From positions 4,997,414-5,061,413 of the forward strand of contig RPFO01000175.1 in assembly GCA_009746045.1 (NCBI GenBank): a stretch of 64,000 nt of DNA, read 5' to 3'. This document shows positions 62,872-64,000 of this stretch, one piece after another. This DNA is from Mesostigma viride. Taxonomy: Eukaryota > Streptophyta > Mesostigmatophyceae > Mesostigmatales > Mesostigmataceae. The position numbers and the translations under genes were made by a program. Position 1 is the stretch's first letter, and each line of letters begins with the position of its first letter. Under the pieces are notes generated by a model. It was given only the letters and a program-made list of their open reading frames with translations, was not told where the DNA came from and did not search any database.

Positions 62872-63213
62872 CCATACGTGCTCCGTGACTCCCCAACGTG
62901 AGCACGTGTTTCAATTAAGTAACTAATGCACGTGCATGCATGCGCTTTGAAACCCATTCATTCGAGCCAGTAAGTAATTTATAAATCTGCAAGGTAAGTA
63001 ACTGATTAGATGCAGGTACAGTTTATTTACGCGTATGCAGCATCGCTTCTGTCAACAAGACAACCAGGACAGGCCAGAATTCTGGAAACTCCGGACAGCC
63101 GACAGGGATAATTCGAGCCTGCTGCTATCTTATCCGCGTTTGTCGAGTCGTTCAGGATGACAGTAATGAATGGAGGTGAAAATGTGCAGCCGCGTACGCT
63201 TGGATATCCATCT
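62872..63213. other. Intergenic with dispersed repeat copy
   Basis: Contains the near full-length dispersed repeat 63053-63150 and the 3' flank of the minus-strand MoaC gene. 'gtaagtaa' is repeated at 62970-63002. No gene seen. Confidence 0.6.
63053..63150 (+). repeat. Dispersed repeat, near full-length copy
   Basis: Runs 'aacaagacaaccaggacag', 'gccagaattctggaaact', 'cgagcctgctgctatctt' and 'atccgcgtttgtcgag'. It shares both halves with 10649, 16362 and 55733. Confidence 0.85.
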
Positions 63214-64000
63214 CTACTTGGCGTGCCCAAACTGGGGTGTCCAGCTATCCTCCGATCGTAGATCTTCCTCGCCAGCTGGCGCCACGTACCCATCCCCGAC
63301 CACCCCACCAACCCCACCCGCCACCACCGCCGTCCCTTGCTCCCGAAACCAATCCCCGCTCTTGCCCCCCGTCTTGGACTCCAACCGAATGTCCGTGATC
63401 TGGATACCCTTGGACACCGCCTTGCACATGTCGTACACCGCTAATGCTGCAACCGACACGGCAGTGAGCGCCTCCATCTCCACCCCGGTGGGCCCCGTCG
63501 TCGCCACCCGTGCCTCGATCGACACGCCCCTCGTCTCGCGCGACAGCGAGAGCCGGACCTTGACGCTCGACAACGGCAGCGGGTGGCACAATGGGATCAA
63601 GCTCGCGGTCGCCTTGGCACCGCCGATACCTGCGATCTGAGCCACTGTGAGCACGTCCCCCTTGGCGATCTTGTTGGCCTCCACGAGCGCATATGCCTCA
63701 GGGCCCAGGAGCACCTGGCCACTCGCAACTGCAACGCGCCGGGTGGGCACTTTCCCCCCCACGTCGACCATCGTGGCGCGTCCCGTGTGGTCCACGTGGG
63801 TCAGCTGGGGCTGAGTCAGCCCTGGCGACCGCTGCCCCTGCGCCCCTCCCGACATTCCTTCGGATGCGGCCGCCCCTCCCAACGACCCTGGCACCATGGA
63901 GGATCCCCCCCCTTGCAATAATTCTGCCGATGCATGCGAGATGCCGGTACCTGTGGAGGAATGTGACACGGCGGTGACGGATGCTGGTGGAACCAGGGCG
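63214..64000 (-). CDS. CNX3: MoaC/CNX3 cyclic pyranopterin monophosphate synthase (5' partial)
   Basis: The frame is open from the window edge to TAG at 63216-63214; the true start lies beyond 64000. The first 60 residues seen are Ser/Gly-rich and probably belong to an organellar targeting region. The MoaC domain follows: LTHVDHTGRATMVDVGGK, KGDVLTVAQIAGIGGAK, LIPLCHPLPLSSVKV, TGVEMEALTAVSVAALAVYD, MCKAVSKG and KTGGKSGDW. All conserved elements are present, including the LCHPL and GVEMEALTA motifs and the catalytic K of MCKAV. With MoaA (CNX2), MoaC turns GTP into cyclic pyranopterin monophosphate, the first stage of molybdenum cofactor synthesis, in the mitochondrial matrix in plants. About 35 residues after the domain are unique to this protein. 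No intron is visible in this part. Confidence 0.96.
   Translation of the reverse strand, partial: ALVPPASVTAVSHSSTGTGISHASAELLQGGGSSMVPGSLGGAAASEGMSGGAQGQRSPGLTQPQLTHVDHTGRATMVDVGGKVPTRRVAVASGQVLLGPEAYALVEANKIAKGDVLTVAQIAGIGGAKATASLIPLCHPLPLSSVKVRLSLSRETRGVSIEARVATTGPTGVEMEALTAVSVAALAVYDMCKAVSKGIQITDIRLESKTGGKSGDWFREQGTAVVAGGVGGVVGDGYVAPAGEEDLRSEDSWTPQFGHAK

Overview
This window is nuclear DNA from a photosynthetic eukaryote, most likely a green alga (Chlorophyta). The grounds are spliceosomal genes with GT-AG introns, GC-rich exons in more AT-balanced and microsatellite-rich surroundings, a plastid-type DUF2996 (NdhV-like) gene pair with a transit-peptide-like first exon, and eukaryotic gene families (COX17, an ATAD2-like AAA/bromodomain ATPase, RBR and MARCH-type ubiquitin ligases, and a MoaC/CNX3 enzyme). 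I cannot name the species.

Layout, left to right. (1) 501-1416: the 3' exon of a BASS-family sodium/metabolite transporter. (2) 3641-14847: two same-strand DUF2996 paralogues with matching intron phases and last-exon lengths. Between them lie a decayed LINE ORF1 copy, an 800-bp tetranucleotide array and an antisense COX17 gene. (3) 16680-34707, minus strand: a 13-exon gene whose exons I could join in frame throughout. It encodes about 2746 aa with an extended PHD finger, an intact AAA ATPase domain, a degenerate second AAA domain and a bromodomain-like C-terminal region. Its introns carry many minisatellites. (4) 34.9-43.7 kb: a transposon zone with nested foldback elements, a retrotransposon RT remnant cut by a piggyBac-like element with TTAA target sites, an intact LINE ORF1-like ORF, and a tandem triplication of a 638-bp inverted-repeat element bracketed by (AATTC)n arrays. 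(5) 44937-58333, minus strand: a 9-exon RNF216/TRIAD3-like RBR E3 ligase (711 aa), again joined in frame at every intron. Two more copies of the piggyBac-like element sit in its introns. (6) 58848-58986: a perfect 53-bp-arm hairpin between that gene and a divergent single-exon RING-CH (MARCH-like) membrane E3 ligase at 59456-60670. (7) 62170-62871: a retrotransposon RT C-terminal remnant. (8) 63214-64000: the 3' part of a MoaC/CNX3 molybdenum-cofactor gene, cut by the window edge.

The host genes do not form an obvious pathway. The plastid and mitochondrial genes on the left and the chromatin and ubiquitin genes on the right look like ordinary eukaryotic neighbours. The unusual material is the repeat biology: several non-autonomous element families not carrying a recognisable transposase, a roughly 95-bp dispersed repeat scattered over the window, and tandem repeats that have invaded exons, a splice donor and a stop codon. 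Exon boundaries were derived by reading splice sites and checking phase by hand. Domain names come from family knowledge, and no database search was run.
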